A DNA stretch of 64,000 nt from Chryseobacterium sp. ISL-80 (GTDB lineage Bacteria; Bacillota; Bacilli; Bacillales; Cytobacillaceae). Below the pieces are notes generated by a model. The model was given only the letters and a program-made list of their open reading frames with translations. It searched no databases and was not told the origin of the DNA. The position numbers and the translations under genes are program-made. Below, one piece after another: positions 8,006 through 16,385 of the stretch (its first letter is position 1; each line of letters begins with the position of its first letter). The stretch is from positions 62,001 through 126,000 of the forward strand of contig JAGGQZ010000014.1 of the NCBI GenBank assembly GCA_018613055.1, given 5' to 3'.

Positions 8006-9157
8006 ATGAGTAAAAGATATGATTTTTTCATTAGTTATAATCATAGAGATGAAGCCTTTGCTAAATGGATCAGTTGGATTCTTGAGGAAGCTGGATATAA
8101 TGTGTTTGTCCAGGCATGGGATTTTAGACCTGGCCATAACATTGTTTTAAAAATGCAAGAAGGTGCTGCAGATGCTGATTGTACTATTGCGTTATTATCA
8201 AATAATTATATGTTATCTCAATTTACACAGCCTGAATGGGCAGCTGCTTTCGGTGCAGATCCAACAGGAAAAACAAGAAAACTAATCCCAATCTTAATTG
8301 AGGATTTTAAACTAGAAGGTTTGTTGCCACAAATTAGTTATATTAGCTTGGTTGGTAAAGAACAAGAAGAAGCTAAACAAGCTATATTAACTGGAGTTCA
8401 GTTAGAGAGAGCAAAACCAGTTGACCCTCCAGCGTTTCCTGGAATGGTACAAAAAAAACAAACAGAATCTGAGGATATTCCTACAGGATGGTACAATCCG
8501 TGGCTGGATAAACGTGTTAAGGAATTAGAAAACGGTCAGTTTAACGACAGAATTCGGGAAGGCGCAAAGATCGTCCTCCATCTCTTACCAATAGAGTCTA
8601 TTTCAACTAATAAAAGATATGAAATAAAGGAAATTAACAATCCTTCAAATCTAAAACCCTTTTTCACTACAGGTTGGGACTACAAAGTAAATAAAGACGG
8701 TTATCTAACTTTTGCAAAATGGCCAAGCGATAATTCCCCACACTCCTATGTTCAGTTCTATAGAAATGGAATAATCGAATCTGTTGATATGGGAATGCTG
8801 ATGGAACGTAGTGGAGAGAAGTATATTCCAATCGCTAAGTTGGAAAAAGATATAATAGAAAGCATCAGACATCACTATTTAAAAGCCCTTAAGGCGATAA
8901 ATGTAAAACTACCTATTGCTGTTAGTATCACTCTTTTATATATAAGAGATTATTATCTAGCGGGTAATTTTGGACGTTCAAGAGAAACTATCGACCAAAC
9001 AACATTAAGACTTCCAACTGTCCTTATTAATTCATGGGATGATGACATCGCAAAAACTTTAAAGCCGAGTTTTGATTTATTATGGAATCATTTCGGCTAT
9101 GAACAATCGCTTAACTATTCCGAGGATGGAACATGGAGAGAAACTAGAGGGTTTTAA
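8006..9157 (+). CDS. TIR-domain protein with C-terminal sensor-like domain, probable anti-phage effector
   Basis: 383 residues. Residues 3-135 are a TIR domain: YDFFISYNHRDEAFAKWISW, then VFVQAWDFRPG, then a ALLSNNYMLS strand and the QPEWAAAF helix bearing the conserved glutamate. Bacterial TIR domains commonly cleave NAD+ or make signalling nucleotides. The rest (about 180-383) resembles the C-terminal module also found with AlbA-like ATPases: IVLHLLPIES, then VQFYRNGIIESVDMGMLMER, then KLPIAVSITLLYIRDYYL. GGAGGTG precedes the ATG at 8006. The gene lies between two duplicated HTH genes. Defence is inferred from family and neighbourhood. Confidence 0.8.
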   Translation: MSKRYDFFISYNHRDEAFAKWISWILEEAGYNVFVQAWDFRPGHNIVLKMQEGAADADCTIALLSNNYMLSQFTQPEWAAAFGADPTGKTRKLIPILIEDFKLEGLLPQISYISLVGKEQEEAKQAILTGVQLERAKPVDPPAFPGMVQKKQTESEDIPTGWYNPWLDKRVKELENGQFNDRIREGAKIVLHLLPIESISTNKRYEIKEINNPSNLKPFFTTGWDYKVNKDGYLTFAKWPSDNSPHSYVQFYRNGIIESVDMGMLMERSGEKYIPIAKLEKDIIESIRHHYLKALKAINVKLPIAVSITLLYIRDYYLAGNFGRSRETIDQTTLRLPTVLINSWDDDIAKTLKPSFDLLWNHFGYEQSLNYSEDGTWRETRGF

Positions 9158-9221
9158 ATAAATAATTCGTAAAAATTGTATTACACAAATACTAATTCTC
9201 TTTTGTGAGGTGTAACTATGA

Positions 9222-9302
9222 GACGAGGGACGGTTCCACTGTCTCATAGTTACATATTTTCACAATTCATTAGACATTCAAAACCTTCCCCTTGTCCCTC
9301 GA
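9222..9302. repeat. Dispersed inverted-repeat element (GGGACGGTTC family)
   Basis: GAGACGAGGGACGGTTC at the left and CCTTCCCCTTGTCCCTCG at the right, separated by about 50 AT-rich bases. It lies directly after the TIR gene. The right arm has drifted from the GAACCGTCCC consensus. Confidence 0.6.
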
Positions 9303-9322
9303 AAAAAACTCTTTGGCTTACT

Positions 9323-10153
9323 TCACCCAACCTGCTTCATATTATAAAGCTCCTCAAAATAAAGCTCCTGAAACTTCTTATTCAGAATCCCGGTAAAATA
9401 AGCAATCGGATTCTTCACTTCCACCTTCAATTTTAGCTTCCGGACGAGCTGCTTGAAGGAATCAAGGGACAGTGATAACAGGAGGTCTGTTTCCTGTTCA
9501 TAGTTGTTACGGTATGCAGCGACCTTGCTCATCCGCCAGAATTCCTCGATCGACTTTTCAGCTGGGTAAAAGTATTTTACAAGATTAACGAAATCACTTG
9601 GAATCCTGTCACTCACAAAAAGATGCTCTTCCGGTGTTTTTTCAGCAATGGGTTTTACCTCTGTGAGTTCGGATGATTGTTCTTCAGCAGCCTTTTCTTC
9701 ACGTTTATTATTCTTTTTAATATTAGTTTCAGAAGGAATGATAGTTTTATATGGGTGGCTCAATTGATCGCCATCCGGTAGTTCATTCATCGGGAAACGA
9801 TTGAACACATACGGGTTGCTGGATTGTGATCCGTTCTTGCGCCCAGTTTCATACACAGTGAAAATACCAATTTCACTAGCCTTCAGGAACATCCTTTTAA
9901 AAGTAGAGCGGGAAATCCCCATCTCCCCATACTCCTCATATATTGCCTTCAGCACCGTCCCAATCTTGGCATTGGCCACACCAGGAACCTTCGCAGCAAA
10001 ACGAGCCAGCCGCTTCAACCCAATCAACTCACCCTTACTGAAAAAACGCTTCTTATCCGCCATCCACATCTCAAAATGATTGTTAAACTCCTTCAACGAA
10101 CCAAACTGTGAATACTCCGCAAAACTCTCAATAACCGCCGATTTAATTGTCAT
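9323..10153 (-). CDS. HTH/winged-helix conserved cytosolic protein, copy 2
   Basis: 276 residues, nearly the same as the protein at 5994-6821: both share the N-terminus TIKSAV(V/I)ESFAEYSQFG and the winged-helix segment GISRSTFKRM. Differences concentrate in the charged linker (residues about 160-185) and at the very C-terminus (YNMKQVG versus YELKVC). The DNA similarity continues about 60 bases upstream of the ATG. Both copies point the same way, so they form direct repeats with about 2.5 kb between them. Two intact copies suggest a recent duplication or parallel acquisition. Confidence 0.75.
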   Translation of the reverse strand: MTIKSAVIESFAEYSQFGSLKEFNNHFEMWMADKKRFFSKGELIGLKRLARFAAKVPGVANAKIGTVLKAIYEEYGEMGISRSTFKRMFLKASEIGIFTVYETGRKNGSQSSNPYVFNRFPMNELPDGDQLSHPYKTIIPSETNIKKNNKREEKAAEEQSSELTEVKPIAEKTPEEHLFVSDRIPSDFVNLVKYFYPAEKSIEEFWRMSKVAAYRNNYEQETDLLLSLSLDSFKQLVRKLKLKVEVKNPIAYFTGILNKKFQELYFEELYNMKQVG

Positions 10154-10157
10154 GCTA

Positions 10158-10200
10158 ATGCACCACCCTTCACTCTTTATATATGGATGAAAGGGCGGAA
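10158..10200 (-). promoter_or_regulatory. Hairpin over the ribosome site of HTH copy 2
   Basis: CCGCCCTTTCA and TGAAGGGTGG on the minus strand mirror the 6826 hairpin with one bulged base and a wobble. The arm nearest the start includes the ribosome site. Confidence 0.4.
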
Positions 10201-10578
10201 AGGACAGGGTGGGAAGCAGAGGATTGTGGCCGTTTTGTGAACAAATTAGATAGGAGATTTCATAAGAAAGTTTGCTGCCTTATATAAAAAAATACGATTA
10301 GAAACGTGACTGCTTATCGTGTTTTATGGATTTCTCAATTAATCGTGCACGTATACTACAATTAACAATGCCTAGTTGGATTACCGCCATAAGCATGTAC
10401 TACTTCTTTCATGTTTTCATAAGCGGTTTTTGCATATATAACCACTTTTTACCAACCTGAGTATCAAAGAAGTAATATCAAAAAATAAATTTATTACGTT
10501 TAGGACTTTGAAAAAATCTAATTCTCCACATTAATCGAGGAATTAGACTAACGATCGCACCCAATCGTAGAAGATCAA
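10201..10578. other. Intergenic gap
   Basis: A stretch of about 380 bases without a convincing gene. Near 10290 it has a degenerate copy of the ACGATAAGCAG hairpin seen at 1356. The remainder is AT-rich and I see nothing else in it. Confidence 0.5.
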
Positions 10579-11175
10579 TTAATTATTAAAATCCTTTTCG
10601 TGGTTTTTAAAGGAATTAAAATCAATAATTTTGATTTTATGGTCTTTGAATAAATTAGGATCTTTTTCTCCATAATACTTTTCAGCAGATAGACATATGT
10701 ACTCACACAATTTATCGATATTTACTCTGACTGTTCTTTTCTTTAATATTTTCAAGTTATTTTTAGTAGGAGTTACCCAAGATATACCATTTTTATCTGC
10801 TCCACCTATTGCTAATTCAAATTCGTAGGAATAATAAAAATTCGCGTCTTCTTCTTCGCCCCATTTCTTTATATCCGAATTTCCAGCATGTAAGAAAGAA
10901 CAACGGAGAGAATAACACATCTCTCCCGTAAAATAGGGATTACTTGCCTTTGATCCATCTTTTGTCCAACCTGTGTTATCTGCAAAATATTGGTTTACCC
11001 AATCATCAAACCATGCTACATATTGTTTTCTTATATTTCGTTCTCCATTTTTTTTCTTCAAATCTGGATATTCAATTTGCCCACAAATATCAGGTATAGT
11101 TAAAGATAGTGCAAGCGCTGATAAATAACTTTTATTAGTAAGAGCAAGGTTAATGTCCTTTATTTTCTCTAACAA
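10579..11175 (-). CDS. Uncharacterised protein with HEPN-like RxxxxH motif
   Basis: 198 residues starting at a TTG with GGGGAGA upstream. ALALSLTIPDICGQIEYPDL near residue 20 and EMCYSLRCSFLHAGN near residue 110 are recognisable landmarks. RCSFLH fits the R-x4-H pattern of HEPN nucleases, and the mostly helical composition agrees. I know no named family for it. It lies in a run of probable defence genes. HEPN proteins often act as ribonuclease toxins, but a catalytic role is inference from one short motif. Confidence 0.55.
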   Translation of the reverse strand: MLEKIKDINLALTNKSYLSALALSLTIPDICGQIEYPDLKKKNGERNIRKQYVAWFDDWVNQYFADNTGWTKDGSKASNPYFTGEMCYSLRCSFLHAGNSDIKKWGEEEDANFYYSYEFELAIGGADKNGISWVTPTKNNLKILKKRTVRVNIDKLCEYICLSAEKYYGEKDPNLFKDHKIKIIDFNSFKNHEKDFNN

Positions 11176-11411
11176 TTGTATCTCCCCAATATATAAGTCA
11201 ATTTAATTCTAATTTTAACATAAATATCCAAATGGATAGATAGAGATGTTTTAGGCTTTTTTTCTCGATATATCATGACATGCCACTTCTCAATTCACTT
11301 CCATCTTTAGATCACTTAGAATATTGGAATAGCATTTGTTTGGTTAACGAAATACTTTATGATTTAATCAAAAGTATACCAACACTAAAATGGATTGCGA
11401 GGGGATGAAAT

Positions 11412-11451
11412 TAAAAAGGACGGTCTAATGCTCTCGAAACATTAGACCGTC
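11412..11451 (-). terminator. Rho-independent terminator built from a GGGACGGT-type repeat
   Basis: GGACGGTCTAATG and CATTAGACCGTCC form a perfect 13-bp stem with a 9-base loop, followed on the minus strand by TTTTT. It sits just after the stop of the PH-domain gene at 11457, so a dispersed repeat appears to serve as its terminator. Confidence 0.75.
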
Positions 11452-11456
11452 CCCTA

Positions 11457-12128
11457 TTATATCGCTCTACTCGTCGCCTTGTTCAAAATAGTATTTCCAA
11501 CTCTCTCCATTTGTTCCTGGTCAAACATCTCATCGAATTCCAATTTCCTTTTGCCATATTGGATCCTTAATCCTCTTTCAAGGAAGCCGTCTTTGAACCA
11601 GTTGACGTTGATGATTGTCTGATATCTGAACTTATCCATGAAGGTAAGGTTTTTGGTTACAAATAAAACCCTTTTATTTGTTGGTATGAGATATCCTTTT
11701 ATCTCTTTCTTACTTGATTTATCAAATTCACAAAAAATAAAAGCAAGAGCTTTTTCATTGGTATCAAATACTCTTTGTACGAGATTTAGGAAAAACTGTT
11801 TATTGTTCTTAATCTCGTTAACTTCATATTGTGAAGCACCATTAACTCCATTCTCCAACACTTTTAATAGCAAAGCCTCAACTTCTTTTCTCTGAGTCTC
11901 TTCCTTCTCTTTACGCTGCTTTTCTTGGGCTTCATATCTTTGTTTGTTTAGTTTCGTCTGTTCTGCTCTTTTCTTTTCCTTCTCAAGCTTTTTCGCTTGC
12001 AGCTTTTGATCTGCTTCTGTCCTGTACTTTGCAACCTTTTCCTTTACTACTTCAGGGTCTTGCTTCCCTGCTAAAATTTTTACAAATACATCTTCAACCT
12101 TACGACTGACAGTTCGGTAAATTCCCAT
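11457..12128 (-). CDS. Coiled-coil protein with bacterial PH-like domain
   Basis: 223 residues. Residues 30-85 are a highly charged K/E coiled coil (KLEKEKKRAEQTKLNKQR). The C-terminal half has GYLIPTNKRVLFVTKN, then TIINVNWFKDG and GLRIQYGKRKLEFDEM, the strand pattern of the bacterial PH-like (YokE/bPH_3-like) domain. No signal peptide. Start ATG 12128 with GGGGAGG upstream, 12 bases after the YHYH gene, so the two are co-transcribed. Function unknown; similar genes occur in prophages and accessory regions. Confidence 0.7.
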   Translation of the reverse strand: MGIYRTVSRKVEDVFVKILAGKQDPEVVKEKVAKYRTEADQKLQAKKLEKEKKRAEQTKLNKQRYEAQEKQRKEKEETQRKEVEALLLKVLENGVNGASQYEVNEIKNNKQFFLNLVQRVFDTNEKALAFIFCEFDKSSKKEIKGYLIPTNKRVLFVTKNLTFMDKFRYQTIINVNWFKDGFLERGLRIQYGKRKLEFDEMFDQEQMERVGNTILNKATSRAI

Positions 12129-12140
12129 AGCGGCCTCCCC

Positions 12141-13364
12141 TTAACCAATCATTTTCTTTGCCACATAGAATCGTCTTCCCAACCATGCAAGTGCAGCTAT
12201 ACCTAATCCCCCAGCAGTTGTCTGTTGATTAGCCTCTTGTTCAGCTTCATATTCTTTAAAGCCCTCTTCGTAGTAAAATTTATAGACTACTTCTCCCTTT
12301 TTATATTCTTTAGAGATTGCCAGCTCTGCCCCTTCCTTCCCTTGTGCAAGTGCCGCATCTCTAATTTTCAATACCTCTTTGTTAGACTCAAAACCTTCTT
12401 TATACCAATCTATGAACTTCTCATTTTTCAAGTCAGGCCTCTTATATTCCACTAAGCTAAAAGCAGCTTCATAACCCTGCTTCACGTAAAGGTCTTTTAA
12501 TTCCTTTTGACCCTTTTCGTACCCTTCTTGATAAGCTTCAACAAAGTCTTTTTCTTTTGGTGGATTATTCACATCATTTTTTCCATCTTTTAGACCTAAA
12601 GCAAAGTACTCTTCTTTCTTAGCTTCTATTCGTTCTTTAACAGCTTTATTAAAACCTTCTTCAAACGCTGCCTTTAATTGAGCGTTAGCTGCATATGTTT
12701 CAGGAATTGAGATTTTATCTTGTTTCTTCCCTAATGAATAACCTTCTTCATTAGCTTTTTCCTTTTCAGTTTCTAACTTTGCTTTTCCTTCTTCAAATCC
12801 CTTGTCATAACCAGTTTTATAGCCATTCTTGAAAGCATCACTTTCACTCTCAGCTACATTGTTACTAGTGTTCCCCTGATATCCATCCTTCTGACCTTGA
12901 GCATATCCTTGCTGCTCACCGTTTTTACTATCTTGTTGATCTTTCTTAAATTGTACCTGCTCAGGGCTGTTGTTTATTTTGGTTTTGTCATAGCCACCTG
13001 GGGCCTCACAAGGTATTCCATCATCAACCGCATTTCCCCATCCATCCAATCCTTCAGGATCATATGTAGCGGAATATCCTTTTGAATTCCAGTATTCAAC
13101 TACTTCATCATAGGTTGCAAAATCAGAACAATCTTTATCATTTCTAGTTGCTGCCGGAGCAGTCCCCGAAGTGCTGCCACCAGACGAACTTCCCCCAGAA
13201 GATCCTCCATTATGGGAGTGATACCCTGTGCAAAGGCCCTTTGCTTTAGATTTCTCACTGCAATTATGTCCTCCACTAGAATCTGTTCTACCAGAGTGTG
13301 CAAAAGAAACAGTCCCAAATACAAAAGTAAATAACAACGTTAAGATGGCGATTTTCTTATACAT
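12141..13364 (-). CDS. Secreted/surface YHYH-domain protein with Gly-Tyr repeats
   Basis: About 407 residues. A signal peptide (MYKKIAILTLLFTFVFGTVS, cut after SFA) is followed by HSGRTDSSGGHNC and GYHSHN, the YHYH domain. A Ser/Gly linker follows, then an excalibur-like calcium motif (KDCSDF ... DGWGNAVDDGIPCE). From residue about 150 the protein is a set of degenerate GY-x3-G repeats (GYAQGQKDGYQG, GYKTGYDKGFEEG, AYQEGYEKGQ). It ends in a hydrophobic GLGIAALAWLGRRFYV segment with basic residues, like a membrane anchor. GAGGGGGAG precedes the ATG at 13364. Confidence 0.8.
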   Translation of the reverse strand: MYKKIAILTLLFTFVFGTVSFAHSGRTDSSGGHNCSEKSKAKGLCTGYHSHNGGSSGGSSSGGSTSGTAPAATRNDKDCSDFATYDEVVEYWNSKGYSATYDPEGLDGWGNAVDDGIPCEAPGGYDKTKINNSPEQVQFKKDQQDSKNGEQQGYAQGQKDGYQGNTSNNVAESESDAFKNGYKTGYDKGFEEGKAKLETEKEKANEEGYSLGKKQDKISIPETYAANAQLKAAFEEGFNKAVKERIEAKKEEYFALGLKDGKNDVNNPPKEKDFVEAYQEGYEKGQKELKDLYVKQGYEAAFSLVEYKRPDLKNEKFIDWYKEGFESNKEVLKIRDAALAQGKEGAELAISKEYKKGEVVYKFYYEEGFKEYEAEQEANQQTTAGGLGIAALAWLGRRFYVAKKMIG

Positions 13365-13491
13365 GTTTCTCCCCCTCAAAATAACTAAGGCGCTATTTTT
13401 ATGTTGCCAATGCTGTTTTCAAGTTATATCTTAAGGTAGATTCCACATATTTACAATACACTTTTGAACTATCTCCTATTTTTTTCTCAAT

Positions 13492-13522
13492 AAAAAAACT
13501 CAGTCGTTTTCAGACTGAGTTT
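13492..13522 (-). terminator. Rho-independent terminator
   Basis: AAACTCAGTC and GACTGAGTTT form a 10-bp stem around TGAAAAC, followed by TTTT on the minus strand. It terminates the MazG/helicase operon that ends at 13544. Confidence 0.9.
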
Positions 13523-13543
13523 CTAGTTAATTGTCTTTTTGTA

Positions 13544-15493
13544 TTATTTATACTTGGTCTTATCTTCCGCCACTTGTGGCATCTCCCTAAAAAACTCATT
13601 CTCCTCATAACTCTGCTGAATATCACTAACCCGCTCAATCAAATAACCCTCTAATTCCTTATCGGTACAATAAACAAAGCATCCCTTCTGCCCTCGTGTC
13701 ATCAATGTACGATAAGTATTTCGGATAATCTCATCCGCAAGCTGCTTAGCTTCTTCAGGTTTTTCCTTCAGCATTTTCTTCAAGCCTTTTAATGAGTTGT
13801 CAGTTTTAGCGCGTTTGGTATAATCGGTGATTACTTCTCCATCCTTATATACGAGGTCATCTCCTATAACAACACCAACATAGTCAAACTCAAGTCCCTG
13901 GCAGGTGTGAATACAGCCAATTTCATTTACTGAGCTTTCGTCAATCGCCCATGTGGCGGAGTTATCGAGATTCCAGCTCATACTAAACTTATGTTCTGGT
14001 AACTCAATATCATGAAAATTGGTGTTAGACTTTCCTTCCTTAATCCAGTTCCAGCAATAGCCAGCCACCATCCGCGACTTGTTGTTCTTTTTATTCAGCT
14101 TTTCAATTTTCTGACGCATTTCGTTAGGATCTTTAAAGATACGGAAATCATAATTTGTCCCAATGTAATTCGAGTTAGCTGTCTCCCGAATCTGCAGCAC
14201 GTCGTCAATCCAGCTCAGATAACCATCCGAGCCATTGCAGCGAAACTGTGATTCAAGCTTGACCGTCGACACCTCTGCTCCGAGTTCTCCAGCAAACTTC
14301 TTAATCATGCCAATACTTCCGATATCCTTCAGAGTCACCCGCTGGCGCTCATCAATAAAAAAGACAGCCAGTTTTGAAGCATTGATAATTTCCTTGACTT
14401 GATTTTCACCAAGGTTGCTGAAAAGTCCTGACTTCTCATTCAGCCGATGGGCTTCATCAACAACCAGAACATCAAATTCATTCGCCGGTGCATTAATATA
14501 GCTGCCTGAACCAACAAATAAGTTATCGATATGGCCTTTACGGAAATTCTGCTTCAGCTTGGTCGCATAGATGTTTCTCGGTGCCGCATTTTTAGTGACA
14601 TATTGAGCGACTAAACTGCGGTTCGTAGCCTCTACCAACAAGTTAATCGCCAATACAGACTTCCCAGTACCCGGTCCGCCCTCAACAACTAATACCTGCT
14701 TCGTGTTTGTCCGTAAGGCTTCACTCGCCAGATGCAACGCAGTCTCATAAACCACTTTCTGGTCATCAATCATAACAAACTCTCTATTCCCCTGGAGCAT
14801 GCTGTTCAGAGAATCTTGCAGCGATTTGGACGGCCTAATCCTTCCTTTATCAATCGTATATAAAATCTCTTTATTATCACCGTGCTTGATATACCTTTTT
14901 ATAAAGTCGCGAAGCTTACCAGAATCCCCTTTTACAAAAACCGGCGCTTCCTCAATATAATAATCATATACAGGATCAGTCAGCGGATCCTGTTCACCCT
15001 GGTTTATGTAATTATGAAGGTATGCACACGGATAAAGTTGAATTTCCTCTTTTTGCGCATTCTCATTATAATCCTTGATCAATGCAGCATAGGACCAGGC
15101 CTGATAGGATGGATGTGTCGTCTCCCGCACTCCCCTGTTAATCACCGTTTTTACAATCGCCTCTTTGCCTTCAATCTTCTCAACACTTTCCCACTGCTTC
15201 AACTCAACAATGACAATCGATTGCTTGGCATCCAGATCCGATCCAGAGATGAGGAAATCCACACGCTTCGAGGTGTGAGGAATCTTGAACTCAATCGCAA
15301 CACCTGCATCCTTAGGAATCTCACTGTCACTTAACACTCTATACATATATTGCATCGAGTTGTCCCACGACCGAACCTCCCGCTCATTAATTCGGCCAAT
15401 TTTGCTGTTATAATTGCTGACAATATTATTTACCAGCTCATCATCAAAAACATCCTTCAAAAACTCATCCTTCGTCGCCTCATATACGATCAA
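13544..15493 (-). CDS. DUF2075 (Schlafen-type) helicase with N-terminal nuclease-like domain
   Basis: 649 residues. Near residue 75-105 RVDFLISGSDLD and IVIVELKQWE give the D-x(n)-ExK pattern of a PD-(D/E)xK nuclease. Near 270 VLVVEGGPGTGKSVLAINLL is a Walker A motif, FDVLVVDEAHRL the Walker B, and further on FIDERQRVT and the HTCQGLEFDYVGVVIGDDL region are superfamily I helicase motifs; LMTRGQKGCFVY is motif VI. This is the DUF2075 architecture. It starts at TTG, 6 bases after the MazG gene, so translation is coupled. A nuclease-helicase beside a nucleotide pyrophosphatase suggests nucleic-acid defence. Confidence 0.85.
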   Translation of the reverse strand: MIVYEATKDEFLKDVFDDELVNNIVSNYNSKIGRINEREVRSWDNSMQYMYRVLSDSEIPKDAGVAIEFKIPHTSKRVDFLISGSDLDAKQSIVIVELKQWESVEKIEGKEAIVKTVINRGVRETTHPSYQAWSYAALIKDYNENAQKEEIQLYPCAYLHNYINQGEQDPLTDPVYDYYIEEAPVFVKGDSGKLRDFIKRYIKHGDNKEILYTIDKGRIRPSKSLQDSLNSMLQGNREFVMIDDQKVVYETALHLASEALRTNTKQVLVVEGGPGTGKSVLAINLLVEATNRSLVAQYVTKNAAPRNIYATKLKQNFRKGHIDNLFVGSGSYINAPANEFDVLVVDEAHRLNEKSGLFSNLGENQVKEIINASKLAVFFIDERQRVTLKDIGSIGMIKKFAGELGAEVSTVKLESQFRCNGSDGYLSWIDDVLQIRETANSNYIGTNYDFRIFKDPNEMRQKIEKLNKKNNKSRMVAGYCWNWIKEGKSNTNFHDIELPEHKFSMSWNLDNSATWAIDESSVNEIGCIHTCQGLEFDYVGVVIGDDLVYKDGEVITDYTKRAKTDNSLKGLKKMLKEKPEEAKQLADEIIRNTYRTLMTRGQKGCFVYCTDKELEGYLIERVSDIQQSYEENEFFREMPQVAEDKTKYK

Positions 15494-15499
15494 CTACCC

Positions 15500-15799
15500 T
15501 CACCCCTTCTGTACGGGATACTTCAGCGCATTCTTCTTCATCTTCTCCAAAACTTCTTCTTCAGGATCAATATCCAACTTATCCGCCAACTGAACAAGAT
15601 AAATCAAAATATCAGCCATTTCCTCTTTAATATTCTGTTGCGAATCCCTGACAGCTTCCTCACTGCTTTTCCATTGGAAGTTCTCCAGTAGTTCGTTTGC
15701 TTCAAGAGAAATCGAAATTGCTAGGTCCTTTTCGTTGTGATACGGCTTCCAGTTGCGTTCGTCACGGAAGTTTAGGATTGTTTGGCGGATTTTATTCAT
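15500..15799 (-). CDS. MazG-like nucleotide pyrophosphohydrolase
   Basis: 99 residues. SLEANELLENFQW gives the first acidic pair and KEEMADILIYLVQLADKL the EExxD metal motif of the all-alpha NTP pyrophosphohydrolases (MazG / dCTPase-like). These hydrolyse (d)NTPs to monophosphates. It is the first gene of a two-gene operon with the DUF2075 helicase; GAGGTGA lies upstream of the ATG. This type of pair recurs in bacterial accessory regions in my recollection, which I cannot verify here. Confidence 0.85.
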   Translation of the reverse strand: MNKIRQTILNFRDERNWKPYHNEKDLAISISLEANELLENFQWKSSEEAVRDSQQNIKEEMADILIYLVQLADKLDIDPEEEVLEKMKKNALKYPVQKG

Positions 15800-16385
15800 T
15801 TTATGTTCACCTCAGGTGTTTTACTTAATTTGTAAATTAATTCTTTTTTATTTTATCACTAGTGCAGAGAATTAGGATAGGAATATAGATTTATACAAAA
15901 AAGCATAATCTTTTAAAGATTCGACTTTATTGTTACAGCATTATAGGTTTATTTATATTTATATTATTAAGGTAGAACCATACTTTCTTTTAGGTTACCT
16001 CTAGAAAAGAACCACAAGGTACGTCCCTATACCCCTTGAAAAAATCACCGTCTAATTTCCTCATTAATTGAAATACGGTTCACGGCGAATAACTGGCATG
16101 AAGTATAATTTTACTAGTTCAAAAGAAAAAGACCCCAATCTTAGGAGTCTTGATATACCCTTCTATGGAGATGAACAGTAACAATTATTCATCAAGCAAG
16201 AATTATTTCATATTTTAATAAGGTGAAATCGTAACAAAGTAGCAATATTGGCAGGTATGGCTGGTTCTTATCCATTTAAAAGACTATTAGCCAAATCATT
16301 AAAGTTGCATACTTTAAGACCGTTCAAAGCAGGGACGTATTTCATCCTCTGCTTCTTATGAAAATTCCCTCCACCAATTCAGTTG
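15800..16385. other. Intergenic region, no gene seen
   Basis: About 590 bases without a convincing gene. It presumably holds the promoter of the MazG operon near its left edge. A fragment of the dispersed repeat family (ACAAGGTACGTCCC near 16015) and a weak hairpin near 16130-16155 are the only structures noticed. Confidence 0.5.
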
